This document shows positions 27,254 to 34,183 of a stretch of 64,000 bases of DNA, piece after piece. Under the pieces are notes generated by a model. The model was not told the DNA's origin, ran no database searches, and was given only the letters and a program-made list of their open reading frames with translations. The position numbers and the translations under genes were made by a program. How positions within the stretch are numbered: the stretch's first letter is position 1; every line of letters starts with the position of its first letter. Location of the stretch: positions 337,351-401,350 of the forward strand of contig CAYXMM010000001.1 in assembly GCA_964465945.1 (NCBI GenBank), read 5' to 3'. Source of the DNA: JAJRPT01 sp964465945. Its GTDB lineage: Bacteria; Bacteroidota; Ignavibacteria; Kapaibacteriales; UBA2268.

Positions 27254-28789
27254 ATGAAAATAATTTTATTTATAATCATATTAAGTTCTAATTTATTCTC
27301 AATAGAATTTATTAGAAATGAAAAACTTGATAAACATCAAGCTTTAGTTTGGTCAGAAATAGTAAATAATGATCATTATGTACTAACAAGAAAGAACTAT
27401 AATCTTGCTTTGAAAAAAGGGGTCCCTGGATTATTTAAGATTAACCAGAATGGAGATTTTCAAGAAATCGAAATGAAATATTTAGAAAATGATACTTTAA
27501 AAGATATTTATATAGAAGCATCCTCAAGTGTTATCGCGAACTCTAAAGGTGAAATTTACTTCAATGGCGATTATATTTATAAATATTCAAATAATCAATG
27601 GGAAAAATTAGATATTGGTTATTCAAAAAACACACTCTCTAGAATACAAAGTATTATGATAGATAGTAAGGATAATTTATGGGTAACATTCTATACTAAC
27701 GAGAAAGCATATTTAGTTAAGTATAATTCTTCAACTAAAGTAATTTTTGAAGTAAAAAATAATCAATTTGCTTTCACAGAGGGCGACGGGAATAAAACTA
27801 ATATGGTTGAATTAAGTAACGGGTTAATAGCAATACACAAACTCTGGTCTGTGAATGAAGAAAATTATAAAAATGAGGTAAATGAGGTAAATAATGATTT
27901 ATGGTTGATAAATCAAGAAGGTGAAATTGTTAATAAGTTATCTTTAGAACTATCCTGTTCTTTTCCTTATTATAAAGATTTTAATATGTCTTCACCAACT
28001 TCACTTAACAAAGCTTTAACTGATATTTATGAAAATAGCAGAAATGAAGTATATTTTTCGACAAAGTCAAGCAGAATAACTAAAATAGACGAAGGTAATA
28101 ACTTAATTTACTATCCTTGTTGCCAAGGTTTATCAACTTATAATCTTAATTCAGAACAGTGGTTTATTTTCAACAAAGTAAATAGATTGCCTGATGATCT
28201 TATGGAAAATGCGCCTTATGAAATGAACAATCCAATTTATTCTGTCATAGAATTATCTGATGGGAGAATGATGTTTACAGGTGGACAAGGGTTTTATATA
28301 GTTAATAAAGATAATAATATTGTTGAAGTTGATAATCAAATGTTATTAAGTAATGGCAAAATGATTGTTATAGGAGATGATATGTATAGTGAAGAGATGT
28401 TTAATATTCGAATTGGTAGATTATTTGGACAAAATATAAATAGTGGCTTAGAAGAAGGTTTTTCGAGAATTCAAAAATCAGATAATGGCGATTTATTTTT
28501 TTTCAATCCTTATGGAATTTTTATTGTAAATGAAAATAATTTTTTAGTCAGCGATGTAAAGCAAGAAGATGAAATGTTTTTAATTTATCCAAATCCAAGT
28601 GTTGATAATATCAAAATCAATGGTGTTGCTTTAAATAGTAATTATAAGCTTTTGAATATATTTGGAGAGACAGTTTTAACTGGAATTTACACTGGCTCGA
28701 TTAATGTTTCAAATTTATCAACAGGAAGCTACTTTGTGCAAGTTATTATAGATAGTGAGTTAAAAAACTTAAAACTAATTAAAAATTGA
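27254..28789 (+). CDS. Secreted propeller-type protein with T9SS sorting domain (cassette 2)
   Basis: This 511-aa protein uses the ATG at 27254 behind a GGAGAA ribosome binding site; the longer frame from 27209 overlaps the upstream gene and adds no signal. A signal peptide ends near SNLFS. The body has repeats of the two-component-regulator propeller type (MIDSKDNLWVTFY, ELSDGRMMFTGGQGFYIVN). The C-terminal 75 residues are a clear T9SS sorting domain (LIYPNPSVDNIKI, LLNIFGETVL, NLSTGSYFVQV). It is therefore probably a surface-anchored propeller. It sits 10 bases after the cysteine-rich frame and 7 before the next one. Confidence 0.78.
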   Translation: MKIILFIIILSSNLFSIEFIRNEKLDKHQALVWSEIVNNDHYVLTRKNYNLALKKGVPGLFKINQNGDFQEIEMKYLENDTLKDIYIEASSSVIANSKGEIYFNGDYIYKYSNNQWEKLDIGYSKNTLSRIQSIMIDSKDNLWVTFYTNEKAYLVKYNSSTKVIFEVKNNQFAFTEGDGNKTNMVELSNGLIAIHKLWSVNEENYKNEVNEVNNDLWLINQEGEIVNKLSLELSCSFPYYKDFNMSSPTSLNKALTDIYENSRNEVYFSTKSSRITKIDEGNNLIYYPCCQGLSTYNLNSEQWFIFNKVNRLPDDLMENAPYEMNNPIYSVIELSDGRMMFTGGQGFYIVNKDNNIVEVDNQMLLSNGKMIVIGDDMYSEEMFNIRIGRLFGQNINSGLEEGFSRIQKSDNGDLFFFNPYGIFIVNENNFLVSDVKQEDEMFLIYPNPSVDNIKINGVALNSNYKLLNIFGETVLTGIYTGSINVSNLSTGSYFVQVIIDSELKNLKLIKN

Positions 28790-28796
28790 GGTTGAA

Positions 28797-29259
28797 ATGA
28801 AAAAATTGAATTTATATCTTTTACTCATAATTTTAGCGAACTATGCCTATTCTCAAGATTGCCCTCAATATACTGGAAGTTGGCAAAATAATCAAGCTAC
28901 TTATGGATATGACGCTCATGGTAATTATGGCTCTGTTGGTTTTAATTATTATAGCTTAGGTGGGGACTATAATATTAAAATAAATTGGTCTACATTGGTA
29001 ACAGATTCTGGTTTTCTATCTGATTCAACAATTACATAATTTTGTTGATGTATATCAATATTTGAATTGCGGGACGAAATGTTGTTATAGAGAGTATGAT
29101 GTAACTGCTGGTTTTGATGATGTTTATAAAATTTATTACCATAGTATTTCTGAACCAATAACATATTCTGTTAATACTTGCTCTCCAATATCTGCCTACA
29201 CAGATTGTTTAGACCCTAATATACCAGTCCCTTGTATTTCGAGCGATTGCGACGATTAA
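28797..29259 (+). pseudogene. Third cysteine-rich secreted protein gene, frameshifted
   Basis: The ATG at 28797 follows a GAGG ribosome binding site that overlaps the upstream stop. A signal peptide ends AYSQ and is followed by DCPQYTGSW, close to DCPNLTGF in the gene at 26580. The frame stops at 29039. The C-terminal family module (NCGTKCC, then ISAYTDC, VPCISSDCDD) lies one frame over, read from about 29026 to 29259. A joined product would be about 155 residues, shorter than its relatives, so an internal deletion is also likely. The shift has the same sense as in the gene at 26580. Confidence 0.75.
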
Positions 29260-29265
29260 TAAATC

Positions 29266-29298
29266 AAAAGGAGCAAAAAATCGCTCCTTTTTTTTTAA
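29266..29298 (+). terminator. Terminator after cassette 2
   Basis: The stem AAAGGAGC/GCTCCTTT is followed by a run of T. It is the complete version of the hairpin at 25943-25964. Confidence 0.88.
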
Positions 29299-29374
29299 AA
29301 CTATGATTTATCTAAGATTTCCATTATTAGTCAATAATGTAAAAAAATCATTAAGATAATTAGGAATATTTTTC

Positions 29375-29382
29375 TATTTTTG
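29375..29382 (+). promoter_or_regulatory. Possible -7 element (TATTTTTG)
   Basis: The octamer fits TAnnTTTG and lies 29 bases before the ATG of the nucleotidyltransferase gene. The same octamer followed by TATAA occurs before the gene at 43893. No -33 TTG was seen. Confidence 0.35.
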
Positions 29383-29411
29383 TATAATTTTTTTATAAGA
29401 AACTGATATTA

Positions 29412-30386
29412 ATGAGAGCAGTAATTCCTGTTGCGGGCTTTGGAAGTAGATTAAGACCACACACGCATTCTTTACCAAAAGTATTATTAAACGTTGCTGG
29501 AAAGCCAATCCTTTCTCACATTCTTGATGAACTTGTAATCCAAGGCATCAGCAAATTAACTATGATTACTGGTTATAAAGGTGATATGATTGAGGATTAT
29601 GTTAATCAAAACTATAAGTTTGATTCAACTTTCGTTGAGCAGAAAGAACTTCTTGGCTTAGGTCATGCTATCTGGACTGCAGCGTCGACTTTTGAAGATG
29701 AGCCAATTTTGATAATTTTAGGTGATACAATTTTCGATGCTGATTTAAGTTTAGCAAGCGAAGCGGGCGTGAATTCAATAGGCGTGAAGCAAGTTGAAGA
29801 CCCAAGAAGATTCGGAGTTGTCTTGCTTGATGAGAATGAGAAAATTAAAAAATTTATCGAAAAGCCACAAACTCCTATTTCAAATTTAGCAATAGTAGGT
29901 ATTTATTATTTTGCTAATGGATTAAAGTTGAAAAATGCTCTTAATACTTTATTAGACCAAGATATTAAGACAAATAATGAGTATCAATTAACAGATGCTT
30001 TACAATTAATGCTTGAAAGTGGCGAAGAATTTAAAACCTTCCCTGTGAGCGGTTGGTATGACTGCGGGAAGAAAGAAACGATGCTTGCTACAAATCAGTT
30101 CTTACTTGAAAAATATAATTATAAATATAAAATTGAAAATACAGTGGTAATTGACCCTTGTTATATCTCAAACACTGCAAAGGTAACTAATTCAGTTATT
30201 GGACCCTTTGCCTCTATTGCAGAAGGTGCGGTTGTAACAAACTCAATTATTGAAAATACGATTATTAGCGAGAATGCTAATGTGTCTCAAATCTCTTTGA
30301 CGCAATCTATTATCGGCGATAATGCAATGGTAGAAGGCAAAGCGATTGAGTTAAATTTAGGAAGTAATAGTGAAATAATTATATAA
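29412..30386 (+). CDS. Sugar-1-phosphate nucleotidyltransferase
   Basis: This 324-aa protein has the nucleotidyltransferase N terminus: PVAGFGSRLRPHTHSLPKVL, GKPI and the metal-binding GDTIFD. The C-terminal about 80 residues form hexapeptide-type repeats (VIGPFASIAEGAVV, IIENTIISENA), as in NDP-sugar pyrophosphorylases with a left-handed helix. It makes an NDP-sugar from NTP and sugar-1-phosphate; glucose-1-phosphate with dTTP or UTP is most likely, but specificity cannot be read from sequence alone. It probably serves cell-surface polysaccharide. It is followed 11 bases later by metK, so the two may be co-transcribed. Confidence 0.82.
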   Translation: MRAVIPVAGFGSRLRPHTHSLPKVLLNVAGKPILSHILDELVIQGISKLTMITGYKGDMIEDYVNQNYKFDSTFVEQKELLGLGHAIWTAASTFEDEPILIILGDTIFDADLSLASEAGVNSIGVKQVEDPRRFGVVLLDENEKIKKFIEKPQTPISNLAIVGIYYFANGLKLKNALNTLLDQDIKTNNEYQLTDALQLMLESGEEFKTFPVSGWYDCGKKETMLATNQFLLEKYNYKYKIENTVVIDPCYISNTAKVTNSVIGPFASIAEGAVVTNSIIENTIISENANVSQISLTQSIIGDNAMVEGKAIELNLGSNSEIII

Positions 30387-30397
30387 AGGATAAAAAA

Positions 30398-31531
30398 ATG
30401 AGCAATTATTTTTTTACGTCTGAATCAGTGTCAGAAGGACACCCAGACAAACTTTGTGACCAAGTGTCAGATGCAGTCTTAGATGCATGTTTAACAGATG
30501 ATCCAGCGAGCCGCGTTGCTTGCGAATGTTTTGCTTCAACTGGTATGTTGCTTGTTGGTGGTGAAATCACAACAAATACTTACGTGGATATTCAAGATTT
30601 AGCAAGACAAGTTATTAGAGAAATTGGATACACAAAAGGTGAATATCGTTTTGATAGCGAGTCTTGCGCTATTATGAATGTGATTAATCACCAGTCAAAT
30701 GATATTGCTATGGGTGTTGACACTGGTGGCGCTGGCGACCAAGGAATTATGTTCGGCTATGCAGTTAATGAAACCGAAGAGTTAATGCCTGCTCCACTTC
30801 AATATTCTCATAAATTATTATTAGAACTGACAAAAATCAGAAAAGAAGGTAATAAAATGAATTACCTGCGCCCTGATTCAAAGTCCCAAGTAACGCTTGA
30901 ATATGATGGAAAGCATATAAAAAGAGTTGATGCGATTGTAATATCAACACAACACGACCCAAGTGCAACTCAATCAAAAATTAAACAAGACTTAATTGAT
31001 AATGTAATTAGCAAAGTAATTCCAGCGGAATGGCTTGACGCAAATACAAAAATTCACGTAAATCCGACAGGTCAGTTTATTATTGGCGGACCTCATGGTG
31101 ATGCTGGTTTGACTGGTAGAAAAATTATCGTAGATACTTATGGTGGGAAAGCACCTCATGGTGGTGGAGCTTTTTCAGGGAAAGACTCAACAAAAGTAGA
31201 TAGGTCGGCGGCTTATGCAGCAAGACATATTGCTAAAAATCTAGTTGCTGCTGGAATTGCTGATGAGTTAACTATTCAGTTATCTTATGCTATTGGAGTG
31301 GCACAACCAGTTTCAATAAATGTAAACACTCACGGAACATCAAAAAGAAGCGAAAGAGAAATCGAACAATATCTAATTAAAAATGTTGATTTAACTCCGC
31401 AAGGGATTATTAAAAGATTAGATTTACGTAAGCCAGTTTTCAAAGCAACAGCAGCTTACGGACACTTCGGAAGACCAGAATTTTCTTGGGAAAAACTTGA
31501 TTTAGTTGAAGATTTCAAGAAAAATTTATAA
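30398..31531 (+). CDS. metK: S-adenosylmethionine synthetase
   Basis: This 377-aa enzyme forms S-adenosylmethionine from methionine and ATP. It shows the N-terminal ESVSEGHPDKLCDQVSDA, the GAGDQGIMFGYA signature and the P-loop-like GGGAFSGKDSTKVDRSAAY motif. Length is near the family norm. An AAGGA ribosome binding site precedes the ATG. No SAM riboswitch structure is evident in the 11 bases before it. It ends at a perfect palindromic terminator that marks the start of the accessory region. Confidence 0.96.
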   Translation: MSNYFFTSESVSEGHPDKLCDQVSDAVLDACLTDDPASRVACECFASTGMLLVGGEITTNTYVDIQDLARQVIREIGYTKGEYRFDSESCAIMNVINHQSNDIAMGVDTGGAGDQGIMFGYAVNETEELMPAPLQYSHKLLLELTKIRKEGNKMNYLRPDSKSQVTLEYDGKHIKRVDAIVISTQHDPSATQSKIKQDLIDNVISKVIPAEWLDANTKIHVNPTGQFIIGGPHGDAGLTGRKIIVDTYGGKAPHGGGAFSGKDSTKVDRSAAYAARHIAKNLVAAGIADELTIQLSYAIGVAQPVSINVNTHGTSKRSEREIEQYLIKNVDLTPQGIIKRLDLRKPVFKATAAYGHFGRPEFSWEKLDLVEDFKKNL

Positions 31532-31545
31532 AATTCATTAAACAA

Positions 31546-31567
31546 ACAAGGGGCGCTAGCCCCTTGT
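31546..31567. terminator. Palindromic terminator after metK, copy 1
   Basis: The hairpin ACAAGGGGC-GCTA-GCCCCTTGT is 9 bp and perfect. An identical 22-mer occurs at 32538-32559 as part of a longer repeat. Confidence 0.85.
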
Positions 31568-31572
31568 GTTTC

Positions 31573-31706
31573 TCAATATTTAATTATTAATTTTGTCTCA
31601 TTACCATATTTTAAGTAATATGCGCCTGTGTTTAGATGTTCCACGTTAGTTTGATATTTGTATCTTCTAATACTTTATTACCGAAGATGTCGTATTTAAC
31701 TATCAT
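31573..31706 (-). pseudogene. Remnant of a T9SS sorting domain
   Basis: The minus strand reads IVKYDIFGNKVLEDTN and then, after a one-base shift, VEHLNTGAYYLKYGNETKLIIKY and stop. This is the end of a T9SS type A sorting domain without the rest of its gene. It lies next to the PIN-toxin stop and is probably debris left when the TA pair was gained. Confidence 0.75.
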
Positions 31707-31713
31707 TAATTTC

Positions 31714-32157
31714 TCAAAATACTAAATTTAATTTGACTTTTAGCTCACTTGTGCTAATAACATCAACAAAGTTGATTTTTCGTAAATGCTCTAACAGTTT
31801 TTTATCACTTGTCCATAAACTACCTTTTAAATAGTAAGTTAAAGCAACAAAATCAATATCATTTATATCAATATTTGAAATATTTCTTTCTGATTCCATC
31901 CATATTTCAGAAGGAATAAAACTTTCATTAATAAAATTTATTCTTGATAATATTTTTAGATAGATTGCGTGTAATAATTTATCATCTAATTTGGAATACT
32001 TTTTTAATTTGTCCCAATGTTTTGATATTCCGTCTAACATAAAGCTACAACTATAGAAATCAATATTTTCATTAGGAAAAAATATAATATTAGAAAATTC
32101 ATTGTTGGAATTTAGTAAACAACTAAAAATAATATTTGTGTCAATTATTATTTTCAT
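31714..32157 (-). CDS. PIN domain toxin (VapC-like ribonuclease)
   Basis: This 147-aa protein has the PIN acidic residues: Asp in IIIDTNIIF, Asp in the NDIDFVALTYYLKG segment and Asp in LWTSDKKLLEHL. PIN toxins cut tRNA or rRNA, usually in complex with a partner antitoxin. The start codon lies 17 bases inside the 71-aa antitoxin-like frame at 32141-32356, typical for coupled TA pairs. The domain layout is nearer the Bacteroidota PIN branch than classical VapC. Its function as a toxin is inferred from fold and context. Confidence 0.75.
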   Translation of the reverse strand: MKIIIDTNIIFSCLLNSNNEFSNIIFFPNENIDFYSCSFMLDGISKHWDKLKKYSKLDDKLLHAIYLKILSRINFINESFIPSEIWMESERNISNIDINDIDFVALTYYLKGSLWTSDKKLLEHLRKINFVDVISTSELKVKLNLVF

Positions 32158-32356
32158 TAATTAATCTTGCTCTATTCTTTTTCCACCACTCAGACTTAAT
32201 TTCTTTTTCTATTGCATCAATATCCTCTTGCTTTGCTTGAGATTTAGATATTGCTTCTTTATAAGTCAAATAATCAAAAAAATCTTGAAAACTCGAAATA
32301 TCAATATTTTTTGAAAACTTTAATATAATTTCATTTTCAGTTTGTAAAATTTCCAT
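32141..32356 (-). CDS. Antitoxin-like small protein partnering the PIN toxin
   Basis: This 71-aa acidic/Lys-rich protein (AAGGGAA ribosome binding site) has a short N-terminal beta part (ENEIILKFSKNI) and a C-terminal helix with a WWKKNRARL end. Size, position upstream of the toxin and a 17-base overlap are as expected for a TA antitoxin. I cannot place it in a named antitoxin family. Confidence 0.6.
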   Translation of the reverse strand: MEILQTENEIILKFSKNIDISSFQDFFDYLTYKEAISKSQAKQEDIDAIEKEIKSEWWKKNRARLINENNN

Positions 32357-32537
32357 TTTAATTCCCTTTTAGTTAGTCAACGAAAATATATATATTTTAT
32401 TTTGTTTGTGATAAATCCTCTACCTGCCAATTATCAATTTTTTTAAGTAATTAAATATAAATATATACTCCTATGCTTTAGTTCTTTATAGTAAAAATTT
32501 TGTAAATAATTATTCATTTTCCTCCTTTTTAAATCAT

Positions 32538-32559
32538 ACAAGGGGCGCTAGCCCCTTGT
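32538..32559. terminator. Palindromic terminator, copy 2
   Basis: This hairpin is identical to the one at 31546-31567. It lies directly after the stop of the T9SS-tail remnant on the minus strand. Confidence 0.85.
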
Positions 32560-32698
32560 GTTTCTCAATATTTAATTATTAATTTTGTCTCATTTCCATA
32601 TTTTAAGTAGTATGTACCTACGTTTAGATGTTGCACGTTCAACTGGGTGTTTGTGTCTTCTAATACTTTATTTCCGAAGATGTCGTATAACTCTAATT
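32538..32698. repeat. Direct repeat carrying terminator and T9SS-tail sequence, copy 2
   Basis: This is the partner of 31546-31706. In this copy the reverse-strand tail has an intact reading frame (KLELYDIFGNKVL to the end), so it may be the source copy. Confidence 0.85.
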
Positions 32699-33027
32699 TT
32701 AATGGGGTGCTATTGCTTAGTTTTATTATATCTCTTATTGGTTGTGTCTATCAAGTTGTAATTCAAACTAAGATTTCTTATCATAGTTGTCGAATCAGTT
32801 AATTCGTAGAATTTATTGAACTCTTTTAAATCTAATTTGCTCTTATCAATATTTTTTAAAAATTCTTTAAACACTCTTTCATACTGATTTTTTTGCGTAA
32901 AAAAAATATTTTCTTTGAATTTTATAATAATCTCATTCTCTTTATAATTAGATTTTCCTTTTGACACTAATGATATACTGAATACAACAAATACAAATAG
33001 TATTCTTATTTTTAATAAACTTTTCAT
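32565..33027 (-). pseudogene. Broken secreted T9SS protein gene
   Basis: A signal peptide and N-terminal part (MKSLLKIRILFVFVVFSISL, then NEIIIKFKENI and a helical stretch) are read from the ATG at 33027 to a stop at 32710. The sorting-domain tail, ending YYLKYGNETKLIIKY, is in another frame from about 32725 to 32565. The central domain is missing, so this is an internally deleted and frameshifted gene. The original product was probably secreted; its function is unknown. It lies one base after the lipoprotein stop, behind an AAGG-type ribosome binding site. Confidence 0.7.
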
Positions 33028-33028
33028 T

Positions 33029-33445
33029 TCACTCAACCTTTATTTGTTTAATAAAAATAGTATCAAATGTTTTAAAATTGCCTGTAGATGCACTTAAATA
33101 AAATAGTTTAAAATTACCTTTATTTGTCCAATAAAATGAAAAAGTTGAATCTATTTTGTTATATTCTGTTTTCTCTAACTCAGTAACTATTTTTCTTGTT
33201 TTAGCATACAAGATAATATTCTCATTCTTAATAAGTGAATTAACTTCTTCTAAAATATAAGAATGATATGGATAACATAGTGAAAATCTAACATTTAATG
33301 GTTTATCAATAGGATAAACTATTTGTACCTGTGATGTGTCTAAATAGCAAAAACCATAATTAAAATATTCAACACTAACATCTTTTGCACAGCCATATAA
33401 AAGTGTTATTATCAATAAAATTAGAAGTTTAGAAATATTTCTCAT
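33029..33445 (-). CDS. Small lipoprotein of unknown function
   Basis: This 138-aa protein has a strong AAGGAG ribosome binding site, a hydrophobic signal and a lipobox LLYGC (Cys near residue 19). The mature part is beta-rich with aromatic residues (YFNYGFCYLDTSQ, STFSFYWTNKGNFKLFYLS). It overlaps the upstream tail fragment by four bases (ATGA), so the old gene order survives although the neighbours are broken. No family is recognised. Confidence 0.6.
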   Translation of the reverse strand: MRNISKLLILLIITLLYGCAKDVSVEYFNYGFCYLDTSQVQIVYPIDKPLNVRFSLCYPYHSYILEEVNSLIKNENIILYAKTRKIVTELEKTEYNKIDSTFSFYWTNKGNFKLFYLSASTGNFKTFDTIFIKQIKVE

Positions 33446-33750
33446 TTTATTACTCCTTCAATTTGGTTGATTTTTGTTTTTAACTTTTCGTTTTCTTTTT
33501 GTAGTTCAATCATATATAAAGTTAGTTCTTCAATTTTTTCAAGCATTTTAACTTGCATTACATTGATACTAACTCCGTTTTGTTTTACTTCTGCTTCTGA
33601 TGGAATACCCGGCAGATGCCCTAATTCTTTGATTTTCAATTCGAGTTCCGAAAGTGGAGTTAATTTGTAATTTGGTTTGAATACATAATCAGCCCAGTTA
33701 CTTGTTGTAACAATAATTTCTTTTGCTACAATTGCTACAATCAGCAGCGA
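33442..33750 (-). pseudogene. C-terminal fragment of a tail-fibre-like surface protein
   Basis: An open frame with no start of its own begins after a TAG at 33751 and reads TSNWADYVFKPNYKLTPL, then KIKELGHLPGIPSEAEV and a coiled coil ending in KTKINQIEGVIK. This matches the conserved last about 100 residues of large Bacteroidota proteins annotated as tail-fibre-domain or collagen-like surface proteins. The long N-terminal part is missing. It ends by overlapping the lipoprotein start. Confidence 0.7.
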
Positions 33751-33797
33751 CTAAATTTGGCGACGAGCCAAATATAAATATATTAAATGCAATCGCC

Positions 33798-33824
33798 ATA
33801 TATATATATATATATATATATATA
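33798..33824. repeat. AT dinucleotide microsatellite
   Basis: Twenty-seven bases of alternating A and T follow GCAATCGCC. A small hairpin, ATTTGGC/GCCAAAT, lies 25 bases to the left (33755-33773). Flank similarity to 14600-14615 suggests a recurring element. Slippage could make the length variable. Confidence 0.7.
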
Positions 33825-34183
33825 GACTTAGAGAGATTTAGTTGTGTAAATAAACTAATCATAAATACCCCTTAATTAAAAATAAAAAAACTTTCTTTCT
33901 TTAATTATTACAAATATATAAAAACATTTTTAAAGTTTGTCAAAGTTATATATTCAATTAACTTTTTAGAGGTTGTTTTGTTACAGTTTTGAATACTTAA
34001 AATGAAAAAAAATTAAAATTACTTCTCAATAAGCTTAGAATAAAATTTGGTATTTAATATAATTTTAATAACCAAATAATTAAATTTCTAAAATCAAACA
34101 CTAGGCGCTTTACTTCCCAATTCCTTTATTTTAATTTTAATTCGTAAATTGCTGTTTATTATTTTTAAATTCTGGAATAATTT
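33825..34183. other. AT-rich gap before the prolyl oligopeptidase gene
   Basis: No gene, repeat or RNA structure is recognised in these about 360 bases. TTCGTAAATTGC near 34140 may be part of the peptidase promoter. Confidence 0.45.

Larger units (their letters stand above)
31546..31706. repeat. Direct repeat carrying terminator and T9SS-tail sequence, copy 1
   Basis: About 160 bases are roughly 88% identical to 32538-32698. The shared part is the hairpin plus the reverse-strand coding sequence of a T9SS sorting domain end. The two copies are 992 bases apart and enclose a toxin-antitoxin pair. Confidence 0.85.

Noticed and set aside
30387..30397. SAM riboswitch before metK
   Set aside because: Only 11 bases separate metK from the upstream gene, and no riboswitch core is present.
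33781..33830. CRISPR-like or origin-like AT repeat
   Set aside because: It is a simple dinucleotide tract; there are no spacers, DnaA boxes or cas genes.
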